NCBI GenBank assembly: GCA_039961735.1
Contig: JABRVX010000004.1
Location: 108,672-172,671 of the forward strand
Direction: 5' to 3'
Origin: Fimbriimonadia bacterium
Lineage (GTDB): Bacteria; Armatimonadota; Fimbriimonadia; Fimbriimonadales; JABRVX01
DNA length: 64,000 nt
Both the position numbers and the translations under genes were made by a program. The notes under the pieces are model-generated. The model saw only the letters and a program-made list of their open reading frames with translations, did no database searches and was not told the DNA's origin. Below, one piece after another: positions 25,281 to 33,851 of the stretch. Within the stretch, counting starts at the first letter, position 1. Each line of letters begins with the position of its first letter.

Positions 25281-27074
25281 TCAGTAGTTCTTCAGACCCT
25301 TGCTCTGCCACACGGCACGAGTCAGTGAGGGTGAGCGGGGCAACGCGATGTCAATCAGCGGACTGTTCGTCAACGCTCGCTCGCGAATGCGGTTGTCGTA
25401 GTTCATCTTCATCGGAAGGCTCCACAGCACCATGGCTTCGTCCTTGCAGATGATGGAGCCGTTAAACGTGACGCCTGTACCGCCTCCGCCGATGTTGCCG
25501 CCGCCGACGAAGTTGGTGTAGAGGATGCAGTCCAACTGGTTGATGTTAGACGAGACGGAGTCCACGTAGGCGTGACCCAAGAGCGGTGCGTATTTTTGAA
25601 TGCCGTACGAATCGATAGCCTTCGCATCGAAGGGCGGCACCCAGTTGCCCAAGTCGTCATAGCGGCCCTTCGTGAAGGGCGGCGTCATGTAACGAAGCGG
25701 GATGGTTCCGAACTTCTTCGTATTACCCATGATGATGGAGCCGCGAGCCGCCAACGCCAGAACGTCCTTCTTCTCGTTCGCGGCGTCTATGCTTGCTGGC
25801 GAGCTACCCACGAACGACGGGGGGTTCTTGTAAATGATGCTGCCTACGACATGCACGTTGCGACCGGTATACAGAGTTCCTTGGCCTTGGACGTACCCTT
25901 TGATGACGGCATCGTGCGTGATCGTGACGGGGCCATGGATCTTGATGGGCTTGCTGGAGGTTCCGATCAGCCCAATCGATCCGTTGTACACGCCATTGGT
26001 GGTAACGCGAACGTAGCGGTTCAGAGACGAGTTCCAAACTTCGATGTATGCCTCGTCGCCATAGTTCGGATTGGGTGTGCCGTCTCCGAACGTGGCTTTC
26101 TGGTCCACCCAGTTCTGCGACAGGCTGATGTAGTAGTTGAGGTCGTTCAGGTCCGGCAGCGTCATCTCCTTGGTGGGGTTCGTGTCCAGAACGACGTCCT
26201 GGAAGTCGCGAACACCGCGGGAGTCCGCCAGGACAGACCCGCTGAATCGCCCGTTGACTATAGACGCTTCGGCATCGTAGATGAGGTCGCGCCACTGCTC
26301 ATACTCCTCTGAGCCCTTCGCACCGTGGATCGAAGGGTCGTAGGCCTGGCGCTTTCTCGTGTCGCCGTTGCTTGCATAGGTCGAGTTAGACCACTGATTC
26401 GGCGCGATGTTGACGAGCCCTTGAGCCGGTGGGACTAAGCGATTGTTAGCGCAGGCATAGATGGAGCCATTGACCGTCGGAATGCCATCGGATATGGTGA
26501 AGTCACCGTTTGCCCGCATATCGCCGTTCACTATCAGGTCGTTCTGCCCGAAGCCGGTCATCCAGCCGTAGTTGTTGGCGAAGTAGGCATAGTCGAAAAC
26601 GCCCGAACGGTCGAGAGAGAACCTCTGCACGGTCTCAACGGTTCGGTACGGCTCGCCAGAGTCCAACTGCCCGTTGTTGTTGAGGTCGCGAAAACCGACC
26701 GCACGGAGCGTGACGAAGCGGTTGTACGTGTCCGGCGCATCATAGCCGACGATGCCTACGGTGTAGGCGCCCACTCCATCATAGGTGCCGCTGATGACAC
26801 CCAGCGGGTTCTCCGGTGAGGCGCCGGGGTACGCGGCATCCATCGCGTCGAACCGCTGCGACACTTTGAAGGGGATCCATAGCGCCACGAGCTCGGCCTG
26901 GAAGCCCGCCTCGCACAGGTTCAGCAGGCGCAGGTCCATCTCGCGGTGCCGAGCCATCCGAAGCGCCGAAGTCGTCGTACCCATGTAGCTGGTGACAGCC
27001 ACAACCACCGTCGATAGGAAGATGAGCGTGGTGACCAAAGCCACTCCGCGATTGTTCTGCTTGCGATTCCTCAT
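25281..27074 (-). CDS. PilX-like pilus assembly protein with large extracellular domain
   Basis: The 597-residue protein starts with an N-terminal helix of the PilX/GspK style (NNRGVALVTTLIFLSTVVVA), with RG before a hydrophobic stretch but no glutamate at position 5. The remaining ~550 residues are an extracellular domain with many Asn-Gly turns (LIVNGDMRANGDFTISDGIP) and DLNNNGQLDSGEPY, a possible calcium loop. PilX-type minor pilins promote pilus assembly and adhesion. This one is far longer than the usual ~200 residues, so a surface-adhesin role is plausible. The start lies 12 bases after the stop of the PilW-like gene, in one transcript with the pilins. Confidence 0.68.
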   Translation of the reverse strand: MRNRKQNNRGVALVTTLIFLSTVVVAVTSYMGTTTSALRMARHREMDLRLLNLCEAGFQAELVALWIPFKVSQRFDAMDAAYPGASPENPLGVISGTYDGVGAYTVGIVGYDAPDTYNRFVTLRAVGFRDLNNNGQLDSGEPYRTVETVQRFSLDRSGVFDYAYFANNYGWMTGFGQNDLIVNGDMRANGDFTISDGIPTVNGSIYACANNRLVPPAQGLVNIAPNQWSNSTYASNGDTRKRQAYDPSIHGAKGSEEYEQWRDLIYDAEASIVNGRFSGSVLADSRGVRDFQDVVLDTNPTKEMTLPDLNDLNYYISLSQNWVDQKATFGDGTPNPNYGDEAYIEVWNSSLNRYVRVTTNGVYNGSIGLIGTSSKPIKIHGPVTITHDAVIKGYVQGQGTLYTGRNVHVVGSIIYKNPPSFVGSSPASIDAANEKKDVLALAARGSIIMGNTKKFGTIPLRYMTPPFTKGRYDDLGNWVPPFDAKAIDSYGIQKYAPLLGHAYVDSVSSNINQLDCILYTNFVGGGNIGGGGTGVTFNGSIICKDEAMVLWSLPMKMNYDNRIRERALTNSPLIDIALPRSPSLTRAVWQSKGLKNY

Positions 27075-27086
27075 GGGCTTGCCTCG

Positions 27087-27665
27087 CTAGTTCGGTGTCG
27101 GCACATTCCGAAGATAGATGATCTGGCGGTATCGAGACCGCACGGGAACGTCGCAGTTCACCCCGCAGCGCTCTGTCGCCAGGTGCACGACCACTACACG
27201 GGGCACCGACCCGGCTCCGGCCTGGAAGGGTACGTAGGACTTGTTCGAGCCGGGGATTCCCGGATCGGTACTCGATACATAGGGCAGCAGCTCTCGCGTG
27301 CCGCTGGAGTCCGTTTCGTACAACGTGCCTTCGGACACGGAGAAGGATCGCGACTCAGTTTCAGGTGTGACCGGCATAAGATAGTTGCCGGCTTCGTCTT
27401 TCTGAGGCATCCAATACGTCACACTCATGCCGTCCGAGGCCACGCTGACCATGCAGGCCTCCTGCATTCGACTCGCGATGTAGCGAACCGCATAAGCGGT
27501 CTCGTTCTCCGCATCCACTCGGCGCGTTCCGCCGGTCCACGACCGGACCGTCGTAGACATGACTCCCACGCCTGCCACCAGCACCAGCGACAAGATGGAG
27601 AGCGACAGCAGCGCCTCCAACGCGCCAACGCCGGCGTGACGCCGCGCAATCCGCATTCGGACCAT
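27087..27665 (-). CDS. PilW-like minor pseudopilin
   Basis: The 192-residue protein has a modified prepilin leader: MVRMRIARRHAG, then VGALEALLSLSILSLVLVAG. Gly at -1 and Glu at +5 are kept, but Phe at +1 is Val. The rest is a globular head with four Cys (MQEACMV and the ERCGVNCDV pair). The position between PilV-like and PilX-like proteins matches the order of minor pilins in type IV pilus and type II secretion operons, where PilW helps start the fibre. Function is inferred from the leader and gene order, as head domains of this family are poorly conserved. Confidence 0.68.
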   Translation of the reverse strand: MVRMRIARRHAGVGALEALLSLSILSLVLVAGVGVMSTTVRSWTGGTRRVDAENETAYAVRYIASRMQEACMVSVASDGMSVTYWMPQKDEAGNYLMPVTPETESRSFSVSEGTLYETDSSGTRELLPYVSSTDPGIPGSNKSYVPFQAGAGSVPRVVVVHLATERCGVNCDVPVRSRYRQIIYLRNVPTPN

Positions 27666-27716
27666 AGCTACCTTCCTTCAGATTGTCTGGACCGAGAAAA
27701 CGAACTTGCCCGATTA

Positions 27717-28160
27717 CTACAGGTTTCCGATCATCGTGGCCATGCGCACGGTGCGGGTACGACCTTTCTCGGTCCACTGCACCGTGATGACGACGGACTT
27801 CAGATCGAGGCCGATATCGTAGAGGTCAAGCCATGCCTGCCCATTCGGCAGTAGAGTGCTCACGGCATCCCCACGGTTGCTCGACGCGTTGGTGAAGGGA
27901 TAGCCATGATCTCCTCGGGTGATGCTATCTATGATTCCGAGCCCTTGCAGCGTCGAAGGGTCGAGGTTCGGGTATCCCACCGAACGTACTTCCTCGAGCT
28001 GTCGGTTCGCCAGACCGGCGGCCTTATTAGTCAGATCCGCCTTCTGTCGGGCGAAGTGGCCCAAAGGCAGCGCAGCGGCCATCGCAAGCGCGGCGATGGT
28101 CACCAGAAACCCGGCGAACAGCACTTCGGTTAGAGTGAACCCGCGTCTTGTTCGGATCAT
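27717..28160 (-). CDS. PilV-like minor pseudopilin
   Basis: The 147-residue protein has a standard type III leader, MIRTRRG followed by FTLTEVLFAGFLVTIAALAM, with Gly at -1, Phe at +1 and Glu at +5. Prepilin peptidase should cut after that Gly. The head carries ANRQLEEVRSVGYPN, a segment commonly seen in PilV/GspI-type proteins. It follows the GspG-like gene at 28169 by eight bases and precedes the PilW-like gene, so it belongs to the same unit. It is probably a minor subunit in the tip complex of a pilus or pseudopilus. Confidence 0.75.
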   Translation of the reverse strand: MIRTRRGFTLTEVLFAGFLVTIAALAMAAALPLGHFARQKADLTNKAAGLANRQLEEVRSVGYPNLDPSTLQGLGIIDSITRGDHGYPFTNASSNRGDAVSTLLPNGQAWLDLYDIGLDLKSVVITVQWTEKGRTRTVRMATMIGNL

Positions 28161-28168
28161 CGCTTCAC

Positions 28169-28504
28169 CTATGGCAAGCTATGCTCGCCTCCGATAGAGC
28201 AAGTCGGCTCTGCGCCCACCGGCCGCGGATCATAGTCGCCGCCGGCTGGACACACAGGCTCGGCTTTCAGAAAGTCGGAAACCAGGTCGCCCATGGTCAC
28301 GGGCGTCCCTTCCGATGCCTTGTTTGCCATGGCCCAGTGCTCTTTCGCCATGTCGAGCTTTGCCAGGTTTCTCAGGCACACGGTCGTCTGGCTCTTGGTT
28401 CTGGCACGTACGTAGTTGGGAACAGCCACAGCAAGGAGAATGCTGATGATGAGAACCACGATCATCAGCTCGATAAGGGTTAAACCCGTGTGCATTCTCT
28501 TCAT
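28169..28504 (-). CDS. GspG-like pseudopilin, paralogue C
   Basis: The 111-residue protein has a short leader (MKRMHTG) and then LTLIELMIVVLIISILLAVA, with Gly at -1 and Glu at +5. Phe at +1 is Leu, which many prepilin peptidases accept. The head has CLRNLAKLDMAKEHWAM and ends with VCPAGGDY and PTCSIGG. Those landmarks are shared with its two upstream neighbours, so this is the most diverged of three tandem paralogues. It is likely a major or minor subunit of a type IV pilus or type II-like pseudopilus. It is eight bases upstream of the PilV-like gene. Confidence 0.8.
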   Translation of the reverse strand: MKRMHTGLTLIELMIVVLIISILLAVAVPNYVRARTKSQTTVCLRNLAKLDMAKEHWAMANKASEGTPVTMGDLVSDFLKAEPVCPAGGDYDPRPVGAEPTCSIGGEHSLP

Positions 28505-28546
28505 CCCTCATCTCCTTCCATCTGGCTGACACCAGGCCGACTGAGC

Positions 28547-28574
28547 GGATGGCAGTGGTAACCCACTGCCATCC
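28547..28574 (-). terminator. Hairpin downstream of pseudopilin paralogue B
   Basis: GGATGGCAGTGG (28547-28558) pairs perfectly with CCACTGCCATCC (28563-28574) around TAAC. It lies 20 bases after the stop at 28595. A second copy with the same stem is at 28972, with the loop in reverse complement (GTTA). Without a U-run it may act as an attenuator or as a 3' end stabiliser within the pilin transcript. Confidence 0.65.
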
Positions 28575-28594
28575 AAATCCGTTGACTAGCCGCG

Positions 28595-28930
28595 CTACAA
28601 CGTGTGCAGGCTGCCGCCGATCGAACAGGTAGGCTCCGTACCTACAGGACCGTAGGTGTAGGTTCCGCCGGAAGGACACGTCGGAACGTCGCTCTTGATG
28701 TAACCGTCCACCTCGGACTCGACGACGGGGTCGCCCACTCGAGCGTTGTTGTCAATCGCCCACTGCTCTTTGGCAGCATTGATCTGCTTCAGGTTCGCCT
28801 GGCACGAGGGACAACACCTACCTTCGCGGGGGCGGAGATATTCTGGGACCGCAATCGCCAGTACGATACAGGCGATCAGAACGGCCATCGTCACTTGGAA
28901 CCATATCGACTGCCTACGCCTTCCGTTCAT
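28595..28930 (-). CDS. Pseudopilin paralogue B lacking the prepilin cleavage site
   Basis: The 111-residue protein is close to paralogue A at 29020 over its whole length: CQANLKQINAAKEQWAIDNN, the VDGYIK block, PTCPSGG and PTCSIGG are shared. The leader differs. Where A has G|FTLIE, B has QSIWFQ, so Gly -1 is Gln and Glu +5 is Gln, while the hydrophobic helix that follows (VLIACIVLAIAVPEYL) is kept. It also has an added CCPSC. Prepilin peptidase should not cut it, so it may stay as a membrane-anchored pilin-like protein. The coding frame is intact with no stop, so it does not look like a decayed gene. Confidence 0.75.
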   Translation of the reverse strand: MNGRRRQSIWFQVTMAVLIACIVLAIAVPEYLRPREGRCCPSCQANLKQINAAKEQWAIDNNARVGDPVVESEVDGYIKSDVPTCPSGGTYTYGPVGTEPTCSIGGSLHTL

Positions 28931-28971
28931 GCCGTAAGATCTCCAGACTTCGTAGATTGCCTTGAACTGGC

Positions 28972-28999
28972 GGATGGCAGTGGGTTACCACTGCCATCC
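28972..28999 (-). terminator. Hairpin downstream of pseudopilin paralogue A
   Basis: GGATGGCAGTGG (28972-28983) pairs perfectly with CCACTGCCATCC (28988-28999) around GTTA; C28971 and G29000 extend the stem. It lies 20 bases after the stop at 29020, the same spacing as the hairpin at 28547. The similarity continues into the stop region (TCCGTTGACTAGCCGCGC), so the gene was duplicated with its 3' untranslated part. Confidence 0.65.
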
Positions 29000-29019
29000 G
29001 AATCCGTTGACTAGCCGCG

Positions 29020-29364
29020 CTACAACGCGTGCAGGCCGCCAATTGAGCAAGTAGGATCGGTACCGACCGCACCGTAGGTGTACGCTCCACCGGAAGGACA
29101 CGTCGGGGCGCCGCCTTTGATGTAGCCGTCTACTTCGGCGTCCACCACGGCATCGCCGTTGTTGGCGTTGTTGTCCATCGCCCACTGCTCCTTGGCAGCG
29201 TCGATCTGCTTCAGGTTCGCCTGGCACGCGTTTGCCCTGGAAGTCTCGCGGGCTCTCATGAAGTTGGGAACCGCGATCGCCAGCAGAACGCCGATAATCA
29301 GGACCACGATCATGATCTCGATAAGGGTAAAGCCCTTATCTCTCTTGTTGAGCTTTCGCATCAT
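29020..29364 (-). CDS. GspG-like pseudopilin, paralogue A
   Basis: The open frame extends to 29580, but the leader MMRKLNKRDKG directly before FTLIEIMIVVLIIGVLLAIA fixes the start at 29364 or 29361; GGAGG lies 11 bases before 29364. It is a class III prepilin with Gly -1, Phe +1 and Glu +5. The head (ANACQANLKQIDAAKEQWAM, then PTCPSGGAYTYG and a PTCSIGG end) resembles GspG-type major pseudopilins, where the final loop often binds calcium. The pilin unit reads leftwards from here through two paralogues, PilV-, PilW- and PilX-like proteins. The product is about 114 residues, short for GspG (~140), as usual for this style of pilin. Confidence 0.85.
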   Translation of the reverse strand: MMRKLNKRDKGFTLIEIMIVVLIIGVLLAIAVPNFMRARETSRANACQANLKQIDAAKEQWAMDNNANNGDAVVDAEVDGYIKGGAPTCPSGGAYTYGAVGTDPTCSIGGLHAL

Positions 29365-29552
29365 CAGCGCGTGAGCCTCCGCTAGGAGAGAGATCGACGA
29401 TTCCGAGCCGGGCGGCGTGTTTTGCTCTCCTCGTCGTCGTTGGGGTTGTTCCACTCCTACGTTGGCAAGCTCACGATACGAATGCGGGCTTTTGAACCCA
29501 AGGTCTGCGCAAGGACTACCTGCACCTGCGTCGAATGGTGAGACCACCGACA

Positions 29553-30707
29553 ATGGACCTCCAGCATCTTCGACAAGCATTTCGAGACCGATTCGGTCAC
29601 GAACCCTCGCATTACGCTGCGGCGCCCGGCAGGGTGAACCTCATCGGCGAGCACACGGACTACAACGACGGTTTCGTGCTGCCTGCCGCGATAAACCGTT
29701 ACGTTTACCTGGTGGCCGCTCCCACATCGGGGGTCACCTGCCGTCTCTACTCCGAAACCCTCGATGAAGAAGCCACGTTCTCCATGGCACGCCTCACACC
29801 CGGCTATCCCACCGGGTTTGCCCGCTACGCAGCCGGCATCGCCTGGGCACTCGAAGGAGCCGTAGGCCGCAGACTGACGGCTCTCGATGTCCTTGTCAGC
29901 AGCGACCTACCCCTCGAAGCTGGGGTCAGCTCTTCTGCCGCCTTCGAGGTCGCCTTCGCGACACTCTGGAACACCGTGGACAGCCTCGGCCTGAGCCCCA
30001 TTCGGCTCGCCCAACTGGCCCAACAGTCCGAGAACGAGTACGTCGGCCTGAACTGCGGCATCATGGACCAACTCGCGTCCGCCTGTGGCAAGCACGGTCA
30101 CTGCCTCCTAGTCGACACGCGTAGCCTGGAGGTCCGTCCGGTTCGCATTCCGCCCGACCTCGCCATCGTGGTTTGCGATACAGGCAAAGCCCGGGGGCTG
30201 ACGGAATCGGCCTACAACGAGCGCTGGCAGCAGTGCAGGGAGGCTGCAGCCGCCCTGGGGGTCCCAGCCCTCCGAGACGCCGATGAAGGCCTCCTGGAAC
30301 GGCACAAGGTCTCCATGGGCGACGTCGTATACCGCCGGGCAAGACACGTGATCACCGAAAACGAGCGGGTGGGCCGTTTCGTCGAGGCTTTGGAGTGCTC
30401 CGACCGGGCGCGCGTTGGCATGCTCATGGCGGCCTCACACGCATCCCTGCGCGATGACTACGAGGTGAGCTGCCCGGAACTGGACGCCATGGTGGCAGCC
30501 GCTAAAGTGGCCCCCGGTTGTGTGGGCGTCAGAATGACCGGAGCCGGCTTTGGGGGCTGCTGCGTGGCACTCGTGGACCAGAACGCTACGGAACCATTCG
30601 TCGAAACGACACAAACCGGCTACTCATCTCGTTTTAACTTACAAGCAAAGTTCCTAGTGTGCGGAGCTTCCGAAGGCGCCAAAGCCCAGACGCTGCACGA
30701 CGAGTAG
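29553..30707 (+). CDS. galK: Galactokinase GalK
   Basis: Galactokinase phosphorylates alpha-D-galactose at C1 in the Leloir pathway. ATG 29553 gives 384 residues; ATG 29535 is possible but adds only six. The family signature GRVNLIGEHTDYNDG lies at residues 27-40. The GHMP ATP loop LEAGVSSSAAFEVAF and the C-terminal VRMTGAGFGGCCVAL are in place, as is CGIMDQLAS, which carries the catalytic Asp. The length is normal. It is divergent from the pilin cluster and no galT or galE is nearby. A second galactokinase-like GHMP gene lies at 38277, so the two may act on different sugars. Confidence 0.95.
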   Translation: MDLQHLRQAFRDRFGHEPSHYAAAPGRVNLIGEHTDYNDGFVLPAAINRYVYLVAAPTSGVTCRLYSETLDEEATFSMARLTPGYPTGFARYAAGIAWALEGAVGRRLTALDVLVSSDLPLEAGVSSSAAFEVAFATLWNTVDSLGLSPIRLAQLAQQSENEYVGLNCGIMDQLASACGKHGHCLLVDTRSLEVRPVRIPPDLAIVVCDTGKARGLTESAYNERWQQCREAAAALGVPALRDADEGLLERHKVSMGDVVYRRARHVITENERVGRFVEALECSDRARVGMLMAASHASLRDDYEVSCPELDAMVAAAKVAPGCVGVRMTGAGFGGCCVALVDQNATEPFVETTQTGYSSRFNLQAKFLVCGASEGAKAQTLHDE

Positions 30708-31041
30708 CGACCGCACCCCGGCCGAGAGGGACTGTGCAGGCGGACTTCGGCCCCGAATCGCCCGTCTCGGCTGATCTTACTGTTTTTCTTCAGCGCGGGC
30801 CGCCGACTCAGAGGAGAGGATCGGTGTGTTTCGCATGGGTAGAACTTCAGGCTGCAATTCTTTTGCTGGCCGATTCGGGCCCGGACTACCGCTATGGCAC
30901 AAGCGCTGTCGAGCCGACAATCTTGCTTGGCACACCACCGTGCATGGGGCGTCCCTAGGCTACCGGGAACCTGTCCCCCGTCGGTGTCGTCTGACCAACG
31001 GCACTGGTAACGATACGGACCGGCAGTCGGAGGGAAAGTAA
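30708..31041. other. Intergenic region without a recognisable feature
   Basis: This 334-base stretch between galK and the LuxR-type gene holds no convincing gene. The frames that cross it have no family features. GGAGGG ten bases before 31042 is the ribosome binding site of the next gene. I saw no hairpin terminator after galK and no clear promoter boxes. Confidence 0.5.
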
Positions 31042-31416
31042 ATGCGCCAGGCAAGTGCAAATCTCGTCTCAAAACAGTGCCGGGGTGTGGAAAGAGAAAG
31101 CGGGGCGGCGTTACTCGAACGTCACAGCGAGGGGTGGTCTATGGCAATGCCCACAACGAACAGAAGCGAACAGACGCAGCGGCCGGTAAGGCTGACGAAG
31201 CGGGAGATCGAGGTGCTGAGCCTGATCGCGCAAGGCATGTCCAGCAAGGAAGTTGCGGACACGCTTTTCGTGAGCAAGCGAACGGTTGATTTTCACCTGG
31301 CCAACATCTACGATAAGCTCCAGGTCAACAACCGGGTCCAGGCGTTCCGAATGGCGACACGGCTCGGGCTCATTCCTTTCGAACCCCAGTTCAGCCAGGC
31401 GGGCGGCGAGTCCTAA
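31042..31416 (+). CDS. Stand-alone LuxR-type HTH transcription regulator
   Basis: The product is 124 residues from ATG 31042 (GGAGGG upstream) or 91 from ATG 31141 (GAGGGG upstream); both sites look usable. Apart from a poorly structured N-terminus it consists of one LuxR/GerE helix-turn-helix: LTKREIEVLSLIAQGMSSKE, then VADTLFVSKRTVDFHLANIY and DKLQVNNRVQAF. There is no receiver, PAS or autoinducer domain, so it resembles GerE-type single-domain regulators or a partner to a separate sensor. DNA binding is expected; the target genes are unknown. It stands alone and is followed by a strong terminator at 31442. The neighbouring broken surface-protein genes are convergent to it. Confidence 0.85.
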   Translation: MRQASANLVSKQCRGVERESGAALLERHSEGWSMAMPTTNRSEQTQRPVRLTKREIEVLSLIAQGMSSKEVADTLFVSKRTVDFHLANIYDKLQVNNRVQAFRMATRLGLIPFEPQFSQAGGES

Positions 31417-31441
31417 GGCTCAGAGCAGTATCCGAACGCGC

Positions 31442-31466
31442 GGGGCCTTGCCATCGGCAAGGCCCC
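31442..31466 (+). terminator. Rho-independent-like terminator, first of two near-identical copies
   Basis: GGGGCCTTGCC (31442-31452) pairs perfectly with GGCAAGGCCCC (31456-31466) around ATC, followed by GTTTCG. It ends the LuxR-type gene. The same stem, with GAC in the loop and an AAAC/GTTT extension, recurs at 34896 on the other side of the surface-protein block. Confidence 0.8.
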
Positions 31467-31518
31467 GTTTCGCATGTCGCCACTGCCGGAGCCGAAGCGG
31501 CACCGGGCGTTCGAGAAC

Positions 31519-32789
31519 TTAGTGCACGGCTCCGGAGCCCGGGTCGGCACTCCGGTGAGCCCGGCGGCGCGGCCGAAGGAGCGCCCATGTCCCTACGACG
31601 GCAACGACTAGCCCCCAGCCGCCTGGCTCCGGGACGGGGGTGGAGAGGTAGATGGACCAACCGGTACCGGGGGCAGCCACCGTCCACAGCACCTGCCCCG
31701 CATTGTTGAGCGCGAGGGGGCGAGAGTTAATGAAGCCAGTGTCGCCCCGTAGAGGTCTGCCGTCAGGTTGAAGTCGTTGATGTAGACGTAGTGGTAGATG
31801 TAGCCGCCTATCTGGTGCACCCGCTGCCACAGCACGTCGGCGCGGTCGTTCAGACCGTAGGGAATTGGGGTGTCCATTGGCTGGAGTACGCTGTTCAGCG
31901 GCAGGTAGTAGTCGTCGAGCCAGAGTCCTACGATGACGGCAGGGATGCCACCAGACCACAGGACTCTACCAGGCTCGTTGATGAACACTCCGGTGAAGCT
32001 CCCGGTCCCTTGCGAGCCCATCGCGGACACGGTAAGGTCTACGTCACCTTTGAAGACATGGTTGCTGTAATCGTTCGGGGCCTTCGCGCCAACCCATGCG
32101 ACCTCTCCTCTGTCGTTCACGTCCACCCAACGGTACTGGCTGTCCATCGCATTACGCCAGTCGTATTCCCCTAGGTCATACTGGCGGCTAACGGGATTGC
32201 CGCCGATCCAGAGATCGATCTGCGAATGCCCTCGCTCTCTGCCATACCACACCGGAGTACCGTCCGACAGCACGTCCACGCTGTAGTCCCAGTACCCGTC
32301 CGACCACTGATTGGAGTAGTTCACACCGTCCACTACCACATACTGTCTGCCTGCTTCGCCGTTCGTCCACACCGCCTTACCGCTCTTGCTAAGATAGCCT
32401 CCTCCACTCCCCCAGCAGTAATCGGCCGACCATCCATCGTCAATTAGCTCGCCGTTCTTCACGTACCGCCTGGTATGGCAGGACTCGTCGTCCTTCCAAA
32501 TCCCCTGAACCAGCCAGTCACCGCGGTCGTTCACACCATGGGGAAGGTACAACCTAACGTCGCCTATCTCCAACGGCAACCGTTGTCCGTTCAGTGACAG
32601 GACGACACCGCCCCTAGGATCAATCTGCACGAGGTAGTTGCCGTTGTCACTCAGCACACCGCGACCCGGAAACACCCCTCCCGACAACAGCTGAACATGT
32701 GTGCATTCAAGCGCGTGACAAGTGGACAGCGTACTCAGCGGGGCCAACGCAGTGCACAGCACGAATACCATAGCATGGGATACGCTCAT
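31519..32789 (-). pseudogene. PEP-CTERM exported protein, broken by a one-base frameshift
   Basis: The start at 32789 (AAGGAG seven bases upstream) gives a signal peptide, MSVSHAMVFVLCTALAPLST, and ~350 residues with repeated short blocks such as VNDRGDWLVQGIWKDD, VLSDNGNYLVQ and LNDRADVLWQ, the style of HAF-repeat surface proteins. After INDFNLTADLYG the frame turns into an unlikely Arg/Ser/Pro-rich end and stops at 31608. In the neighbouring frame the protein continues naturally (DTGFINSRPLALNNAGQVLW) to a PEP-CTERM tail: VPEPGGWGLVVAVVGTWALL, then RPRRRAH, ending at 31519. One missing base in the run CCCC at 31745-31748 explains it. It may be a mutation, slippage or a sequencing error. Confidence 0.8.
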
Positions 32790-32823
32790 CTTCGTTCTCC
32801 TTGACACGGTGAGTGGCAAACTC

Positions 32824-32855
32824 GACCCGCGGGAGCACGCGGCTCCCCGCGGGTC
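32824..32855 (-). terminator. Hairpin terminator after broken surface gene
   Basis: GACCCGCGGG (32824-32833) pairs with CCCGCGGGTC (32846-32855); AGC and GCT extend the stem past one bulged C. It lies 10 bases beyond the stop at 32865, between this gene and the start of the next minus-strand gene at 32789. Confidence 0.75.
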
Positions 32856-32864
32856 CTGGAAATG

Positions 32865-33851
32865 CTACGTACGACCCCTCAGCGCGTCATACAGCACGCT
32901 TTCGTGGCCGTAGAACGACGTCGTGTCCCACCCTCCAAAGAGCAGGATATCTACCGCGACGGGACCGGAAACCACGCCCAGTCTCCGCTTGAAGTAGTCG
33001 AAGAACGAGCCGTACGGAACGCTCCATGCCGGGGCTTTCAGGGCCTGTGGCCACTGGGTGAACACCGGGGACTTGCCCTCGTTCCAACACACATCCACGT
33101 CGGCGGGCTCAGAGACGGTCGCGATGTGGGGGCCCTCGCCTGAATCCTTGTGCCCCCAGCCGTACTGCCGGTCGGACTGATGCCACGGCTCGATGAAGTC
33201 GTGGTACACCCATCCGCCCACCTTGAACTCCGGCATGCCTGACTGCGGCCACGTCGGGAAGTAGTGATCCAGCACAACGTCCCGGTACGGAGTCGAGTAG
33301 TCGAACCAGCGGTTCCGGGTCCATCGGGTGTCCGAGGAGAGGCCGGTAGGAAGCTGGTCGTAGGTAGGGTCTTGTGGGCCGAGGGTGCCCCCGTCAATTG
33401 GGGACTGGTACCTAGTATTCTGCATCGCGTAGATTGCGGGGACGTACGTGGTGCGGCTCCCGGTGATGCCGAGTGCCGGATGCAGCCGTTGGGGCAGTGC
33501 GATGCCGTCGTGTAGGTAATCATGCACGAACGCGGGGTCGCCGGCTCCCTGGATCCAGGGAGTGACGCTCAGCCCCGGAAACGAGGGCGCCTGGTAGAGG
33601 AGCGCAAGTCCCGCGTTGACGGTGCCTCCGCCCAGCGTGCACAGCATGTCGTCGGACAGCTTGCCGAGCTCGTGGTAGCGGAGGTTGCGGTAGGCTTCCA
33701 TGCGTGCGGGCTCCACTTGGGTGATCCACCAGTGGCGTCGGGCGAAGCGGTGCGGAAGCTGCTGGTTCTCGGGATCGAACGGGACGCTACCATCGAGGTC
33801 CATGTACAACGCCCACGTCTTCTCGTCGTAGGACCAGTCGGATTGCTGCCA
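32865..33851 (-). pseudogene. C-terminal part of exported protein separated by an in-frame TAG
   Basis: This segment is in the same frame as the N-terminal part at 33852, separated only by one TAG codon (33852-33854). Directly after the stop the frame continues without a break as WQQSDWSYDEKTWALYMDLD, so the natural protein runs through; the first internal ATG is at 33809, and translation could restart there to give 314 residues. Composition is rich in Trp, Tyr and Gly (GGWVYHDFIEPWHQS, SVPYGSFFDYFKRRL). I recognise no family. A C-terminal PEP-CTERM tag is absent. A single C-to-T change (CAG to TAG) would create the stop. The hairpin at 32824 ends the unit. Confidence 0.65.

Noticed and set aside
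30620..31072. 150-residue minus-strand frame between galK and the LuxR-type gene
   Set aside because: It overlaps the end of galK, is rich in Arg, Ser and Pro and has no plausible start site or domain.
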